Shown here: positions 21,890-34,389 of the stretch, in pieces | Layout of the letters: every line of letters starts with the position of its first letter | Numbering within the stretch: the stretch's first letter is position 1 | Assembly (NCBI GenBank): GCA_029891345.1 | Contig: CM056994.1 | Coordinates: forward strand, 220,762,491 to 220,826,490 | DNA from: Dryococelus australis | Lineage: Eukaryota; Arthropoda; Insecta; Phasmatodea; Phasmatidae | Direction of reading: 5' to 3' | Length of the DNA: 64,000 bases | Made by a program: the position numbers and the translations under genes | Notes under the pieces: model-generated | What the model was told of the DNA's origin: nothing | Databases searched by the model: none | The model's input: the letters and a program-made list of their open reading frames with translations, nothing else

Positions 21890-24690
21890 AGAGACATGCG
21901 GTGCAGGAGTGCAAGTTAGTGAAGATGCAGGAAAGTGTGAGTGGTGCAGCCCCACGTGCGCTAAGTAGCCCGGAGAAAGGGCAGAAAGATACACTGCCAC
22001 ATGCAGTATGCATACAAGGGTTTTGTAACATTATTAAGAGTATTTCTGATCATGGGAAGAGAACACGAGTGCAGGAATTGAGAATTCCATGCATAAAAAC
22101 CCTCATAAGACCAGTTGTTTGGTTTTTGTAATGTTTATTTTCACCACCACCACCAGGAGAGCTAATTTGATTGCCAGTTAAATTATGTTGCATGTAAAAT
22201 ATTTCCTTTTGGTGCGAAGCTGTCTGCTACTTCGCACTCCTATATTATCACTGGATTTACTCTGCTTGAAGGAGGCAGGCTCCGTAAATACAAAACATAC
22301 ACTGAAAGACACTTTAAAGTTGATGCTCCTATGATGACACATTACCCTATGAACTCTGTAGAGTTAATACAATAAAGCACATCTAATTATAGCATGACTT
22401 TTATTACCGCAAAGGTACGATGAAATTATGCTGTGCATGAAAATGTGTACCCTTGGTTAAGGGGACCTGGCACACTGGCCTGTCGGTGGTCACTACTGTG
22501 GAAAGTAAAGCGTAGGCCTTAAGTTTCACAAAATGTGTCCCAACCATGAAGTCCTGGAATGCTACTTCAGGATGCAGAGAGCCCTCCAATCGGCTAAATA
22601 AAAGTACTTAAATGTTCTTGCATTACGTTAACTGTTGCGATGAAAGAAAATACAGCCTAGATTGAATTGCCGAGGGGGGTACGCGGACCTTGCCGTCTGC
22701 CCTGCCGGTTGTCTGGAGTGCTGAAGTCTGACTAACGACTTGGCAGCGACTTCGCCACACATCCGGCGAATATGGCGGAAAAAATTATAAAAAAAAGGGA
22801 ACCAAATAAATAACATGATAAATGAAACTGACATTGTACATAATTATGATTACTAAACTAAAACTCATTGGTAACATTCCCGTGAATGCCGGAGCCAGCG
22901 ATATGGCTAAGAATGTAATGTCACAAGTTTGTAACTGCACTTGAATGGCAATATTAAGTGAAAAAGATGCCTTAGGTGGCTGATTATCGATAGATGATTT
23001 CATGTACACTCTTATAATCAAAAGAATAAAATCTGTGTGTGTCGTAAGGTTTATAATTACAGGAATGCGTATACACCTGACGACACACGGCTTTCATCAC
23101 AGGGGCGGAGCTATGCCCTGTTTTCTATGATATGTTATTTGCTCTCTATGCTGGAGCGAACGGTTTCCCTAGTTGATTGTAGTGCAATCACCACTAAAAA
23201 TGCCTAAAAATACTCATATTAATTAATGAGGTTAGAGAGTCACTCGCCACATTACACTTGATTCCCCGTCTTTTGAAACTACTTGGAGCCACGTCGCACT
23301 CATGATCCGGCCATGGGGTCTGTCGATATCGTGCATGTTGGAAAGCTGTGGTAATAAGTAGCACCACTTATCCCAGTGTTCCCTCCAATGGTCGTTTCGT
23401 CTAATGATTGTGACTTCATGGGACACACTTGTTTAGGTCACATATCCATTCATCACGAGAGTTACCTCATGTGATGAAAGTTAAATATTATGAGCCGTGG
23501 CTACGAGTTACAGGGCGGCAAGAAAATTGTAAACGCAGTTCTTGTCGACCTGCACTGGTCGAGTCAGCGACCTAATGTCGATCGGCCGAGTATTTCTGTG
23601 TGGTTAATGTGTCTGTGATGGAACAAACGGGTACAAGGGATACGTGAACGTCAGTAACACATCACAGTATTTTGCCCACTTCATTTCGCCTTGTTAAAGA
23701 TTAAGGTCTTTAGCTGTGTTTATTTTATGTGATTCCGCGAGATTTTTTAAGTATTTTTTTTCCATCATGTAACAGCAGAGTTTCTTCCGTGTGTGAAAGT
23801 AAATTCCTCTGTGGTTCATGTGCTCGTGCTCGCCAGCCCTCGCACCATGGGGGGAAGGCAGTTAGTAAGCTGCACTTAGAAGGGGAGGTTCGTGTGAAAT
23901 AGTGCCCGTGATTTTCCCGCCTGGATGGTCTCAACTACATCATAACAGGAAAATTCTCTGCAATAGTGTAATTTTCTGGAACCTTTTCGTTTGCTGCCGT
24001 CCGGAATACTCTCGCTCACATCCCCAGGAATTGCATCGCCTGGGAAGTTTGTAATTTCAACAACACATGTAATTACCATATATCGTAAAAACTCTTTATA
24101 AGTGTAGCCTTTGCCACAGGCCAAAAGAGAGAATCATAGTCAGTTGTCCTCCTGGATGGGACTGTAAAATCATTTAATAAATTAGCATGAACTGACCAGT
24201 GCAGTTCAGGGTATGGGCCTCTTAAAACCCACAATTTTTGGCAAGTGTTATGTGAATTTTCAAGGGTAACCATTTATTTCATGTGTGCTAAAACATATTC
24301 TTAAGTGTTCGTGTTTACCATTTATGGGCGTGTGGTTTGGTCCTAACACTCCATGCGTAAGGAGTCTGATTGCGCCTATCAAGTATTTTCATTAATATGC
24401 AATACCATGTGGTGAATGGGCCACCTGAAGAGCCCCTCATTTAGTCAACCATGAGGCCTTCATACCAGATGAACAACAGCAAGATCATCGCGGGAAAGGT
24501 TTGGTCGGGTGATCGGTCTGCAGCACCATGAGAGCATCAAGGAGATGTCAGCTCTTCCGCATCATCATCATTGATGCTGCCACAGCGACATCTGGTGCCT
24601 ACCGGGTAATAATTTCCAAACCACTCTCCTTCCAAATTGTTCACCACCTTTATAATCCTCCTCAGTTGACCCTGTGCCATCCCGGGACAG
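21890..24690 (+). repeat. Dispersed repeat B, copy 1, with a 1.5-kb insertion
   Basis: It shares with 41020-42295, in the same order and orientation: GTTTATTTTCACCA (22132/41241), CTCTGTGG, CACCTGGATGGT-type, GGGCC.CTTAAAACC, CATTTATGGG.GC.TGGTTTGG, CAATGAGGCC-type and GATGC.GCCACAGCGA. The segment about 22150-23690 has no counterpart in the other copy. No protein motif is visible; the longest frames are random. The middle insertion holds a GC-rich patch (22660-22770) but no recognised gene. Confidence 0.75.
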
Positions 24691-25081
24691 CTGCCAATTC
24701 CCTCTGCAGTTAAGATTTTATTCACTTTTTCCGTTGGTTTGGCTGTAAAATGGTGAACTGTTGTTGTGAAGATATGTTGCTGTGTTGAAGGGTAACATTC
24801 TGAGAATGTAACCACCCTTTTTAACTTACTTTAATATTTTTGATGAGTTTTAAGTGTGATTAAAAATTCGTAGATGTTGTAGTGGTAATAATACATTTAC
24901 TCAGGAATGAAATAGCCTGGTTTATACTTGTTGGGACCACAATTTTAAAGGTTTTGTTAATTGTTGGGATTTTTCAGTAAGTGAGATTATCATCTATGGT
25001 TTTGGTGGAATGTGGTGCTTGGCTGAGGGACCAGGTCTCAGGATAGCAAGAGAGCTATATTTATTTCAGGGGGCGAAGTAA

Positions 25082-25453
25082 ATGGCTCGACAGTATATGT
25101 TAAATGATTTTTTTTTGTGTGTAAATTGTTTTTCTGGGGAGTGTGCCCCAGGGAACTATATGGTCTTGGAGGAGTGTAGTGAGCCAAGAGGTAAAATTAC
25201 TGGACAGAGGAGACTCATAGTTTTATCTTGGGAGTTTGCCCCTGGGGAGCGATTAAATAAACATCGCTATGTGTACAATGCAAATTTTGCAAATGCGTTT
25301 CACCAAAATGGATTTAAATATAAAAAAACAGAGTTGAAAAAAGTTGCATACCGGTGCAAAATGCAGAAAAACCTATGCCCAGGTAAATACCTCTGCGCAA
25401 GTGTAATTGCTCTCGCTGCACATGTGCAGTCGACACATGTAGCCAATGGGTAA
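25082..25453 (+). CDS. Intact orphan reading frame, possible FLYWCH-type zinc finger
   Basis: 123 codons, ATG to TAA, uninterrupted in a region where most frames are broken. Its N-terminal half has scattered Cys and Gly-Gln-Arg-Arg. The second half is Lys-rich and ends YRCKMQKNLC, about 20 residues, then HVQSTH. The C-x6-C...H-x4-H spacing after an aromatic residue resembles the end of a FLYWCH finger, a domain found in MULE-type transposase and chromatin proteins, but the diagnostic aromatic positions upstream are unclear. It lies just after repeat B copy 1 and could belong to it. No neighbour suggests a pathway. Codon use is not distinctive, so it may be an exon or chance. Confidence 0.35.
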   Translation: MARQYMLNDFFLCVNCFSGECAPGNYMVLEECSEPRGKITGQRRLIVLSWEFAPGERLNKHRYVYNANFANAFHQNGFKYKKTELKKVAYRCKMQKNLCPGKYLCASVIALAAHVQSTHVANG

Positions 25454-25459
25454 CATGGC

Positions 25460-27900
25460 AATCATTTCGTAATAGTCAAAAAATATGTTTAGGTTAATTG
25501 TTAATGGTGGCAAATTGTGTAAATAACTAACCTAGAGTGATTTCAACAACAAATTGAAGAGGATAAAACACTTTTATTTCCATTAAAACAGTCGCAAAAA
25601 AATATTTTTTATTGAAATTTCGTAACATTTTTTGCTTCATATTTTGGTGTACGATTGGTGATAAAAAGGTTTATGGCACGAGATGCAACGCGAATATCAT
25701 TAGGAGTCTGAGACTGTAACATAAACTACACCAACTGCATTTACAGAGAAAATATCAGCCATACGGAAATTCGTCACTAACAGAAAAAATAAAAAAAACA
25801 CCATGTAGAATAGCTTTTTTGCTAAAAAAAAAAAAAGAAGTAACAATATTAGATCGGTTACACTTCGAACACAATCACAGTTCGTATCAACACTTATAAG
25901 ATCCAATTCCTGTCTGCTAAAAATATGTACCTAGTCATTCATGTATTATTCACACAATCGTCAATTAGTGAAATAAGCGGCTCTCCATGTACAAACATCG
26001 CAGTATAAACTTAACACCTGCCAGTTTTCGTTTATGTTATAACTACTACAAAAACACAATGGAACTTATTCATAGCCGTCTTTAGTACGGACTAAGGAAA
26101 GATCATACTCCGAATAAAATTTTTCCTATTTAGAGAGCATTTTAATGCTAGTCCGAGCATCATCTTGCTTTAGTATGGCCTAACTTTTAGTCCGTAGTGA
26201 GAGTAGGATTAACGAAGTATTAAGGTCAAAAAGCAACATGGCGAACATAAAATACGTCAGTTTCGTTAATATTTCATGCCAATGAAAGCTAGATAACAAT
26301 TACGAAACATAAAAATTATTTTATGTCCGATTATGTCAATCTGTATGCGAAAATATGCCGACCACATGGATGAAATGTTCCATGAATAATAATTAATAAT
26401 AATTCAAAGGAAATATACCTTATAAGGTTAATAATACACCAGGTTTTAGCTACAGCAATGCCTTATTATGGACTGCTGTGCAGAAGAATGCAAGATCTAA
26501 TCTCATCTGAGAGACACAATTTTAACCAGTTTAAAATGCATTTTTGTAATACATTTAGCAATACAATACACATCTAATATCATTGTAAAGACAATAGTGG
26601 CGTAATGAAATTAAACCAACCCATATTACCAATACGTAAGGGGTGTGCTATGAAAAGAAAAATCGATATGGAATAATAATATACCATCTATATTAATGTT
26701 ATCGTTCTCCAGTCTTCAGCATTGCCATATATGATAGAGAGTCATAAAACAAGGTTAACATGAATAAAGTGACATTAATTTAAAGAATACTGTGATTTGT
26801 TTACAGTACACGAGCAGGCATAAAATAACAGCACATTATCAAGAGTATTACTTTTGAATGGTAATAATCAATCCCACCTCCGATTTATCATCTACCAGGC
26901 TAAGCCTCTCAGCGCGGGGGAAGTACAGACCAAGGTCCTTGTCTTCTCAAGTAGTAATCATTTTATTGGGTCAGGGATAGGGGCGGCTAACCAACCCCGC
27001 CCTGGCTCCACATAATATAGGCACTTTAATGCTGCGCTCGCATGTCAGGTGTGTATTTTGTGACCCAGTATAGCTCCTGGGTCACGGTTGTTCCAATCTT
27101 TATTCCCCTTGCTTTTGCTACAAAAGTGAGGGGAAATGCGGTGGAGTTCCGGTCCCTACTGGCACGGAATTTGGAAAATAAAATATAAGTCTTGTTAAAA
27201 ATTAGGTAAAAACAGTGAAAAGTTGGTTTTATTGATATTATAAAATATTCCTGTGAAGTTAAGCAAAATGTCAAGAAGAGGCAGAGGAAGTGGGGTCTTC
27301 TTCTAAAATAGATATAGAGTTAACAACCCAAGTCGTGGCATTAGAGGTGGTTCTGCGTTTGGTGTATGTTTTTAGGTGTTAAATGTTAATAAATAAGGTT
27401 TTGATTTGTAAGGGATGTGGGAAAGTGTATTTGGGAACTATTTTTGTTACTTAATTTGCATTTCCAAGGTTCGTAGTGTGAGTAATAAATGATTTTTATG
27501 AGTATTTGCCAGTGGGCGGGGCTTTATAATAATTGAATTTTCTGATTGGCTGTGTCTCAGCAGAGGGCGGTGCTTCTGTCTTCTGAGTAGAGAAGGCAGC
27601 ACTGCATTAAAATAACGTGTGTATGGTGATTATTATTGTTAAAATCATGAGGGGACATATTTTGGGTTAAAGTTTAGTCAGTCAGCTCGTTGAAAGTTGC
27701 TAGGGAAGTACACCTCTCTCAGGTGAATTAGCTGCGAGAGTAGCCGGCAAAGTGATGTGCGCGATGCTAGCACAAGGTAGTTTTGTTAAACTGACTGAAT
27801 TTTGTCCCGGACCGATCGGAGAATGTCGGCTATGCGCAGAGGTTTAGAAGATGTTAGTTATTATACAGGAATCATTTTAGGGCGTTTTATTGTTCTGTTT
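25460..27900. other. No gene recognised
   Basis: AT-rich DNA with only short random frames. Two small structures: an inverted repeat with arms AGTACGGACTAA (26083) and TTAGTCCGTAGT (26190-26201), and a perfect 9-bp hairpin GTGACCCAG/CTGGGTCAC at 27060-27085 inside a GC-richer block (26900-27170) that may be the 3' end of a retrotransposon. Confidence 0.5.
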
Positions 27901-27949
27901 TTATCAGGGCCGTAGTCTCCTAGCCGTACAATGGCGGGTTAGAATGCGA

Positions 27950-30025
27950 GAGAAGTTTATTATTGTAATCTATATTGCAGTTTAGTAACTGTGACTTTAT
28001 AGTTGGAATTTTTAAACGTTCATAAATCGATAGGTTGATAGTGAAGGGCGCTACATTTATTATGATTCTTAAATACTTATTTCGGATGATTTGAAGGGAG
28101 TTTAAAAGGTATTTATTCAAGTTCCCCCAGAGTTTGTTACCATATAAAAGGGCTGGTTAATGATTGCTGTGTAAATTAATAATTTTATTCGTCTGGGTAG
28201 ATTAGTGCTTTTTAACTTTGGAAAAAGTTGCGGTAATTTGCTCAGTGCTGCCTTTTAAACTGTTGAAATGTGATTAGTCCAGATTAGTTTAGAATCAATT
28301 GTTAAACATAGGTATTTTGCAGTTTGATTGAAGGGAATTGGAATATTATTTAGAGTTATTTGTCGTGATGGCTGAATTCTACGTCGAGTTAACAATAATG
28401 CTTGTGATTTAGTAGGATTAGTTTTAATTTTCCATTTTCCACACCAGTATTATAAATCGTTTATTTGAAGTTCAGTTAGGAGGATATCATATGGCAGTTT
28501 TTTTTAGGTATCATCCGCATACATTTGTACTCAGGCATGGGTTATGGAGATGTCTGAGGTAAACATTTTATATAGAAATGGGGAAATTGCTGAACCTTGT
28601 GGGACATCTGCTGTAATTTCGCGAGTAGTTGAGATGGCATTATCATTACTAACAAAAAAATTTCTGTTTTGAAAATATGAGGCAAGAAAATGTATATAGA
28701 AGTGGGGAAAATTGAAGTTAATTAATTTTTGTAGTAGTTAAGGTATCCATGCCTTATCAAATGCTTTTGCAATATCTAGGAAAATGGCTATTGTGACTTC
28801 ATGTTTTTGCATTGCAGTTAAAGTGTCTGCAGTAAATTTAGTAAGTGCGTGAGTGGTGGAGTGATGGGCTCTAAACCCAAATTGTGTTGCTGGGATATTC
28901 TGGTGTAGTTCTGCATGTATTAATAAGCTAGTTAAAATGTGTTTTTCGAAAACTTTTCTAAGGGAGTTTTGTAGGGAAATAGGTCGTCTATTTTCTGGGA
29001 TAGAGTGATTTTACCTGGTTTTGGGGATCGTGATAACTTTAGCCGTTCGCCATGCTACAGGAAAATAATTGAAATTTAGTATTGGGTTAAACAGGTTTAG
29101 GATTGCAAATAATGGATTAGCTGGGAGGTTTTTAATGACTTTATAAGTAATTTTGTTGTGCCCTGAAGCTTTTTAAATGTTAAGTTTTTTAATTAGTACG
29201 AGTAGTTCTTTAAGTGTTATTGCTTCTGGTTTTGCAGTTATGGTTCTGTTTAAAAAAGCTGAGACATTGGTTTGAACATCTCTGGAAAAATTAGGATCTC
29301 CTAGATCAGGATTGGGTGAGAACTGGTCCTGATAACAATCAGCTATTGCATTTGCTTTGTCCACTGGGACATATAATAGGATTCCTGCTATGTTTATGAT
29401 GGGCTGGGAGATTGATTTTTTAGTTTGGCTGCGCAAGGTTTTTGCAATACCCCAGAATTCATTGTAATTATTGTTTATGTTTGCCATAAATTTTTCCCAT
29501 TTATTTATTTCTAAGGTAATGTGTTTATTATGGAGTTATTTCTTTAATTTATAATAGTTTTCTTCATCTGCCTGATTACTAGATTTTTGATAAATATGAT
29601 GGGCGTGGCATTTTTCTGCTAAAATAAATTCTGCTTCAGGAAAGGAATGTTTTTAAAATTGTCGTCGGTTTACGGAAGTTGTGTTTTTTTTTAGTGATTT
29701 GCAAAATTGTATGTTGAATTAATTCAATTGCTGAGTCTACGTGATTTTTATATAGGATATTTATTTGGTGAGTTGCAAATAATTCTTCTATGTCTAATTT
29801 AAAAGCCTCCCAGTTAGTTACCAGAGTTTTTAGAAGAGTGGTGTTGGGGTGTTTAATTATGTTAGATTCCAGCTGGCATAAAATAGCTAAATGTTCTGAA
29901 TCTAGTTCTGCGGGGACTTCAAATGACATATTTACATTAGCTAAATTAGTAAGTGCAATATCTAGAATATGTAAATGGTATTTTGTACAAGAAGGATAGA
30001 ATGTCAGTTCTGTTGGACCTGTAAC
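27950..30025 (-). pseudogene. Jockey-like LINE ORF2, endonuclease end and RT (3' half of a split element)
   Basis: Read leftwards from 30020: the end of the endonuclease (LHILDIALTN, SEHLAIL, the last with the SxH catalytic pair), a linker (29487-29173, open), then RT: KKASGHNKITYKVIKNLP, FPVAWRTAKVI.IPK, ENRRPISLQNSLRKVFEK, ATQFGFRAHHSTTHAL, AIFLDIAKAFDKAW at 28757-28800, VPQGSAISPFLY and MYADDT at 28507-28524. The catalytic YADD is intact but followed by a stop. A C-terminal region follows to about 27950. The 5' end stops sharply at about 30025 in the endonuclease; the missing upstream part appears at 34390-36345. Confidence 0.88.
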
Positions 30026-30863
30026 AAAATAATTATATTACAGCTGATAGCACTTATTACGTAATGAATAATCTCTGCCGTGGACAGTCATTCCCGTACC
30101 ACATGGTATGTCGGTGCTCTGCGCAATTACTTTTAATACACATGAGTGACACTTACATGTCCACATTATTTTGAGTCATAAGCATTTTTATTTTCTGTGT
30201 TGTGGTATGTTTATAGTGGATCTCACTGAGAGGTTACTGTAGAAAGTATATTGAACACACTCTTTACATATAGTTATCTGTGATCTAGAGTCAAGAAGTT
30301 CCGCTTACTTCAAAGAATAAGAAAACATTTATAAATAAATATTACATAACAAAAATTGTCATATTGTATGATAGTGTGTAAATATAAACGATTTTATTTT
30401 GCTAACCACTATAACCTGAGGGTTAGACACACTAAGGACACTGGTATCTTTTGTTCACACGACCTTATAGATGAAACAATAAAAAACTAATTCACAATAT
30501 TACTATATTTACTGCAACTTCATTTGCGACAAAAAGCAAACAACTCGAAACATATTGTGTTGTTTTTTACTGTCTTTGTTGTTTAGTATTATCGCTTGAA
30601 ACTTGATGGTTTCATGTACCCACCATAATTGACGAAACATAAATAATAAAATAAAAGTTTTTGGTAATTTTATGCGTGTAGAAAAAACAGATGACTTATC
30701 ACTGTGCCGACACACGTGCGCGCGTCGGATATGTACAGTATGTGGTAGAGAATTTGTGTAATTTGTGACATTTAAAATTTCCTGGAAAATTAGTTCTAAT
30801 TTGGGAGTTCAGTTTGTGGGAATTCAGGTTTAGGGGTGCTCTACTGGATAAATTATATCTTCA

Positions 30864-32530
30864 ATGAACATTTTTTATTATTTACTTTTAGTCGAGGACG
30901 ATGAATTGGATTCACAGATGCCATCTACTTTCACACCAAAAAGGTATAGAACAGACAGACAGCAGTGCGGTAAAATATCGGATTCTGATTCTGGTTGGAA
31001 TGTCGAAGATTATATGCCAGATTTGCCTGTCTTTCAAGAAACGATAGGTGTAACAGCACAGTTAAATTACACATCAACACCCTTGATAGCTTTTCTGTTT
31101 TCATGCCACTATAAATAATGAAACTGATAAAAACTGAAACAAATCGCTATTCAGGTTCCACCATAACAAAATTGAGAAGGCAAAACAAATTGAGCACAAA
31201 TAGTGTGTGGGGCAAGTGGCAAACAGCTAAATTGCATGATATTTGTATATTCTTTGCTATAATCGTACAGATTGTGCATAGTCAAAAAAACAAAATTCTG
31301 TGACTACTGTCTTCCATTCTTCATACACACTTTCTGCATCCATAATGAGCAGAGATCGCTTCAAAGCACCACTGTCAAACCTGCACATCAGCAACAACGA
31401 ACAATACATCCCATGCAGCTAACCTAATCATGACCCTCTCTTCAAATTATATTGCTTCTTTGACCATCTAAATTCTGCATTTTCATCTTATTTTGCTCCT
31501 TTTGCTAACTTGACTGTTGATGAAGGTATGTGCGGCCCACGAGGGCGAATAAGTTTTCGTGTCTACATGAAAATTAAACCACATAAATATGGCATAAAAC
31601 TTTTTGTGGTATGCGATACATATTCTGGATGTGTGCTGATAATTGAGATGTATTCAGGGAAGGGAGCAGAAGCGCGAGGTGTAATGGCATTGCTAAAGAG
31701 ACTTCTAGACAGCTATTTTGATAAGTGCTTCACTGTGTACATGGACAGCTATTATTCAACACCAGCTGTGTTTGACTATTTGTGGGAGCACAAGACAAAG
31801 GCACAGTAGGCACCTGCACGACAAAAAGAAAGGGACTTCCACAAAGTACTGTTGTGAAGCAGAAAATGAAAAAAAAAGAAGAAGTAATTTCAACTCGGAG
31901 GAAACACTTGCTCTGTCTGAAATGGAGGGACACAAGAGATGTGTTGATGTTAACAACATGTCATACATCCTCTTCAATGGTTTTTGTGCACTCTTGGCAA
32001 GGGCCAATCACAAAAACCAAACCAGATGTTGTCCTTGATTACAAAATACACAAAACTGGAGTTGACAGATCGGACCAAATGATATCCTATTATCCATTCA
32101 AAAGAAAGCAATTGAAATGGTACAAAAAAAATAATCTTACACCTATTTGTCATGAGTGCAACGAATGCTTTCATGTTGTATCGGGAAACAAGTAATCCTG
32201 AATAGTGGTCTAAATGCAGACTGGTGCAGTTTCTGATACAGTTGGGAAATGCCTTCGTGGAAGAATGCAGCATGGAACAACAAATAAGTTCTCTGCCAAG
32301 CCCCAGCACAAACAGGGTAAAAGGAAGACACTTTCCAGGAAAGATACCAGCAACTGAAAAAAAAGGCAAACCCAACACATATTTTTGTAAATTCTGCACA
32401 GATAGAAGCAAGCACCAGACGGGGAAACTTGCTAGGAAAGAAACTTCTTGGTGGTGCCCGGACTTCAGTGTTGCACTGTATGTGCCAGACTGTTTCAAGG
32501 TATGCCATACAAAAGCCAACTATCCATAAC
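30864..32530 (+). pseudogene. piggyBac (PGBD/DDE_Tnp_1_7) transposase pseudogene
   Basis: An acidic N-terminal part (30864-31118) is followed by a DDBD-like block (WGKWQTAKLHDI, FFAIIVQIV, MSRDRFKAPLSNLHISNNEQ, with stops). The core at 31510-31809 reads LTVDEGM (first catalytic Asp), GRISFRVYMKIKPHKYGIKLF and VYMDSYYST (second Asp). After a frameshift near 31800 come GVDRSDQMISYY (third Asp, 32060) and a Cys-rich C-terminal domain (32300-32520: YFCKFC, WWCPDC-like, CFKVCHT). All three catalytic Asp codons survive although they are in different frames. Terminal repeats and TTAA duplications were not identified. Confidence 0.9.
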
Positions 32531-32534
32531 TATG

Positions 32535-34050
32535 AATATTTCAGTGCAATGAGACAGTATTTTTATACTTCATATAGCCAAAAATTTCTACGTTTTTCAT
32601 CAGTATTTATTATAAGAGTTGTTTCTACTACCAAAGTGTTCCATAAAAAACACTGCTAAACCAAATATGTGTAAAATGTGAATGAGGTTTATTGTGTACG
32701 AAAATTGGGTTATTCAAAATTTGAAAATTTTTCAATTTTTTTTTAAATACTTATTCATGTTGTGTTTCCGTCAGTGCTTGTAAAAAACATGTTCGTGACT
32801 GCTAAACTGCCTAAAAATTGGCGTGCAGTATTAAGGCCAAATCTGTATAATATGTGATAAAACAATTATGTACAGGAAAAAGTTTTTTTATATTGGTTAT
32901 ATTTTATTGCTTTGAATAACTTATTTATTTGTTTACCATAATTTTTTTTCGTAGAATTATTTGAGTGCTGAACAATCTAAATATAGTCATACAATGGCAA
33001 ATGTGTAAAACATAACTATAAATATTATTTATAGAAATAGGATTTTTATATTTTATATTTTTTTAAGTTTTTATAAATCAATTATTTTGTTTTCCATCAG
33101 TTCTATACACGGGAGTGTTTATGAGTACTAACCTTTCTAATTAAAACAATACAGTGGCCAACTTCGTATTAAACATGAATATAAATCTTTTGTACATAAT
33201 TATGTGATTTCATATATTTTAGGTTCTGAGTGATTCATTTATTATGTTTTTCATCATTTCTTCACATGGGAGTGTTTATGAGTGCTAAATTTTCTACAGA
33301 TAGTCATATTGCGGCCTACTTTTTCTAACATAAGATCACTATACTTTTTTTTGTACAGAAATTGGTTTTTTATATTTCAGTTTATTTTGGAAATGTCTTT
33401 CAAATTTCGTCCACACTTGTGGTTAATGTGTGTTTTCCTGATAAACTGTGTAAGATAATATAAAATGACCAACATTCATTGTGATTATCTGACTTTTCAT
33501 TTTATGTACAGAAAAAGGTTTTCAATATTTCGTACATTTTTTTTTTGATACCTCATTCATTTTATGTTTTTCATTAGTACTCATTATGAAAGTGATGTGA
33601 CTCCCAAACTATCTAAATGAACATATGTAGTGCAAAGGTCAACTATTTGGAAATGTGACTATACTTTTATGTAATGTACAGAAATTAGTTTTTTATATGT
33701 TTAGCATATCTTATGGTTAACACTACCTAAGTTATTTTGTTTTTCAAAAGGATTCCTCATGAAAGGGTTTGTGATTTTCAAACTACATATATAAACATGT
33801 ATAACGCAAAGGTCAACTTTTTGTAAAACATTACTATATATTTCATGTATTGTACAGAACTAAGGTTTTTCTTATGTTTGGTATATACTTTGATAAAGAA
33901 TACTTCATTTTTTCATCATGACTTCTCATGAAAGTTTTGTATTTGCCAAACAATGTAATGAAAAAAAGTGAATAAGGTTTACATTCTATGTAAAAAAAAT
34001 TATGGTTATTAAATGTTGTCAGTATTATTGTCCAGTTTATATAACACATT
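32535..34050. repeat. Diverged tandem array, about 155-175 bp per unit
   Basis: An anchor like TGTACAGAAATTGGTTTTTT recurs at about 32870, 33030, 33195, 33353, 33507, 33675 and 33852, followed each time by a T-rich segment, TTTTTCATCAGT-type, CATGGGAGTGTTTATGAGTG-type and a CTAAA...GGTCAACTTT-type segment. One or two decayed units precede (32555-32700), giving eight to nine units. Very AT-rich and non-coding; it starts right after the piggyBac C-terminus. Confidence 0.8.
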
Positions 34051-34112
34051 AGATATGATTAAAAATGTTAAACTGTTGTGACAGTAGTCTGGCAAACATA
34101 AGACCTTTGTCA

Positions 34113-34114
<2 letters not shown>

Positions 34115-34149
<35 letters not shown>

Positions 34150-34172
34150 TGTGTGTGTGTGTGTGTGTGTAA
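34115..34172. repeat. (TA)n(TGTA)n(GT)n compound microsatellite
   Basis: Pure runs of TA, then TGTA, then GT. A nearby duplicated phrase AAATATTATTTTATTTA follows at 34171-34216. Confidence 0.95.
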
Positions 34173-34389
34173 ATATTATTTTATTTAGATATATATGTAA
34201 ATATTATTTTATTTACAAAAAACATAGTTTTTTTTTTTTATTTAATGTCTCACAATATTTGCACCAACTTAAGAAATGTTGTGATTTGTCTAGATACAAA
34301 AAAATTCAAATTTTAATTTGATATATAGTAGTATAAATTTACTTTTAAAATGTCGATTGTATGATTCTTTGAAATTCATTTAAAAACAG

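Noticed and set aside
31974..32519. 181- and 121-codon minus-strand frames
   Set aside because: Antisense of the piggyBac C-terminal region; hydrophobic by composition only.
32535..34050. CRISPR-like array
   Set aside because: The units are tandem and diverged along their whole length, without constant repeats and unique spacers, in a eukaryotic setting.
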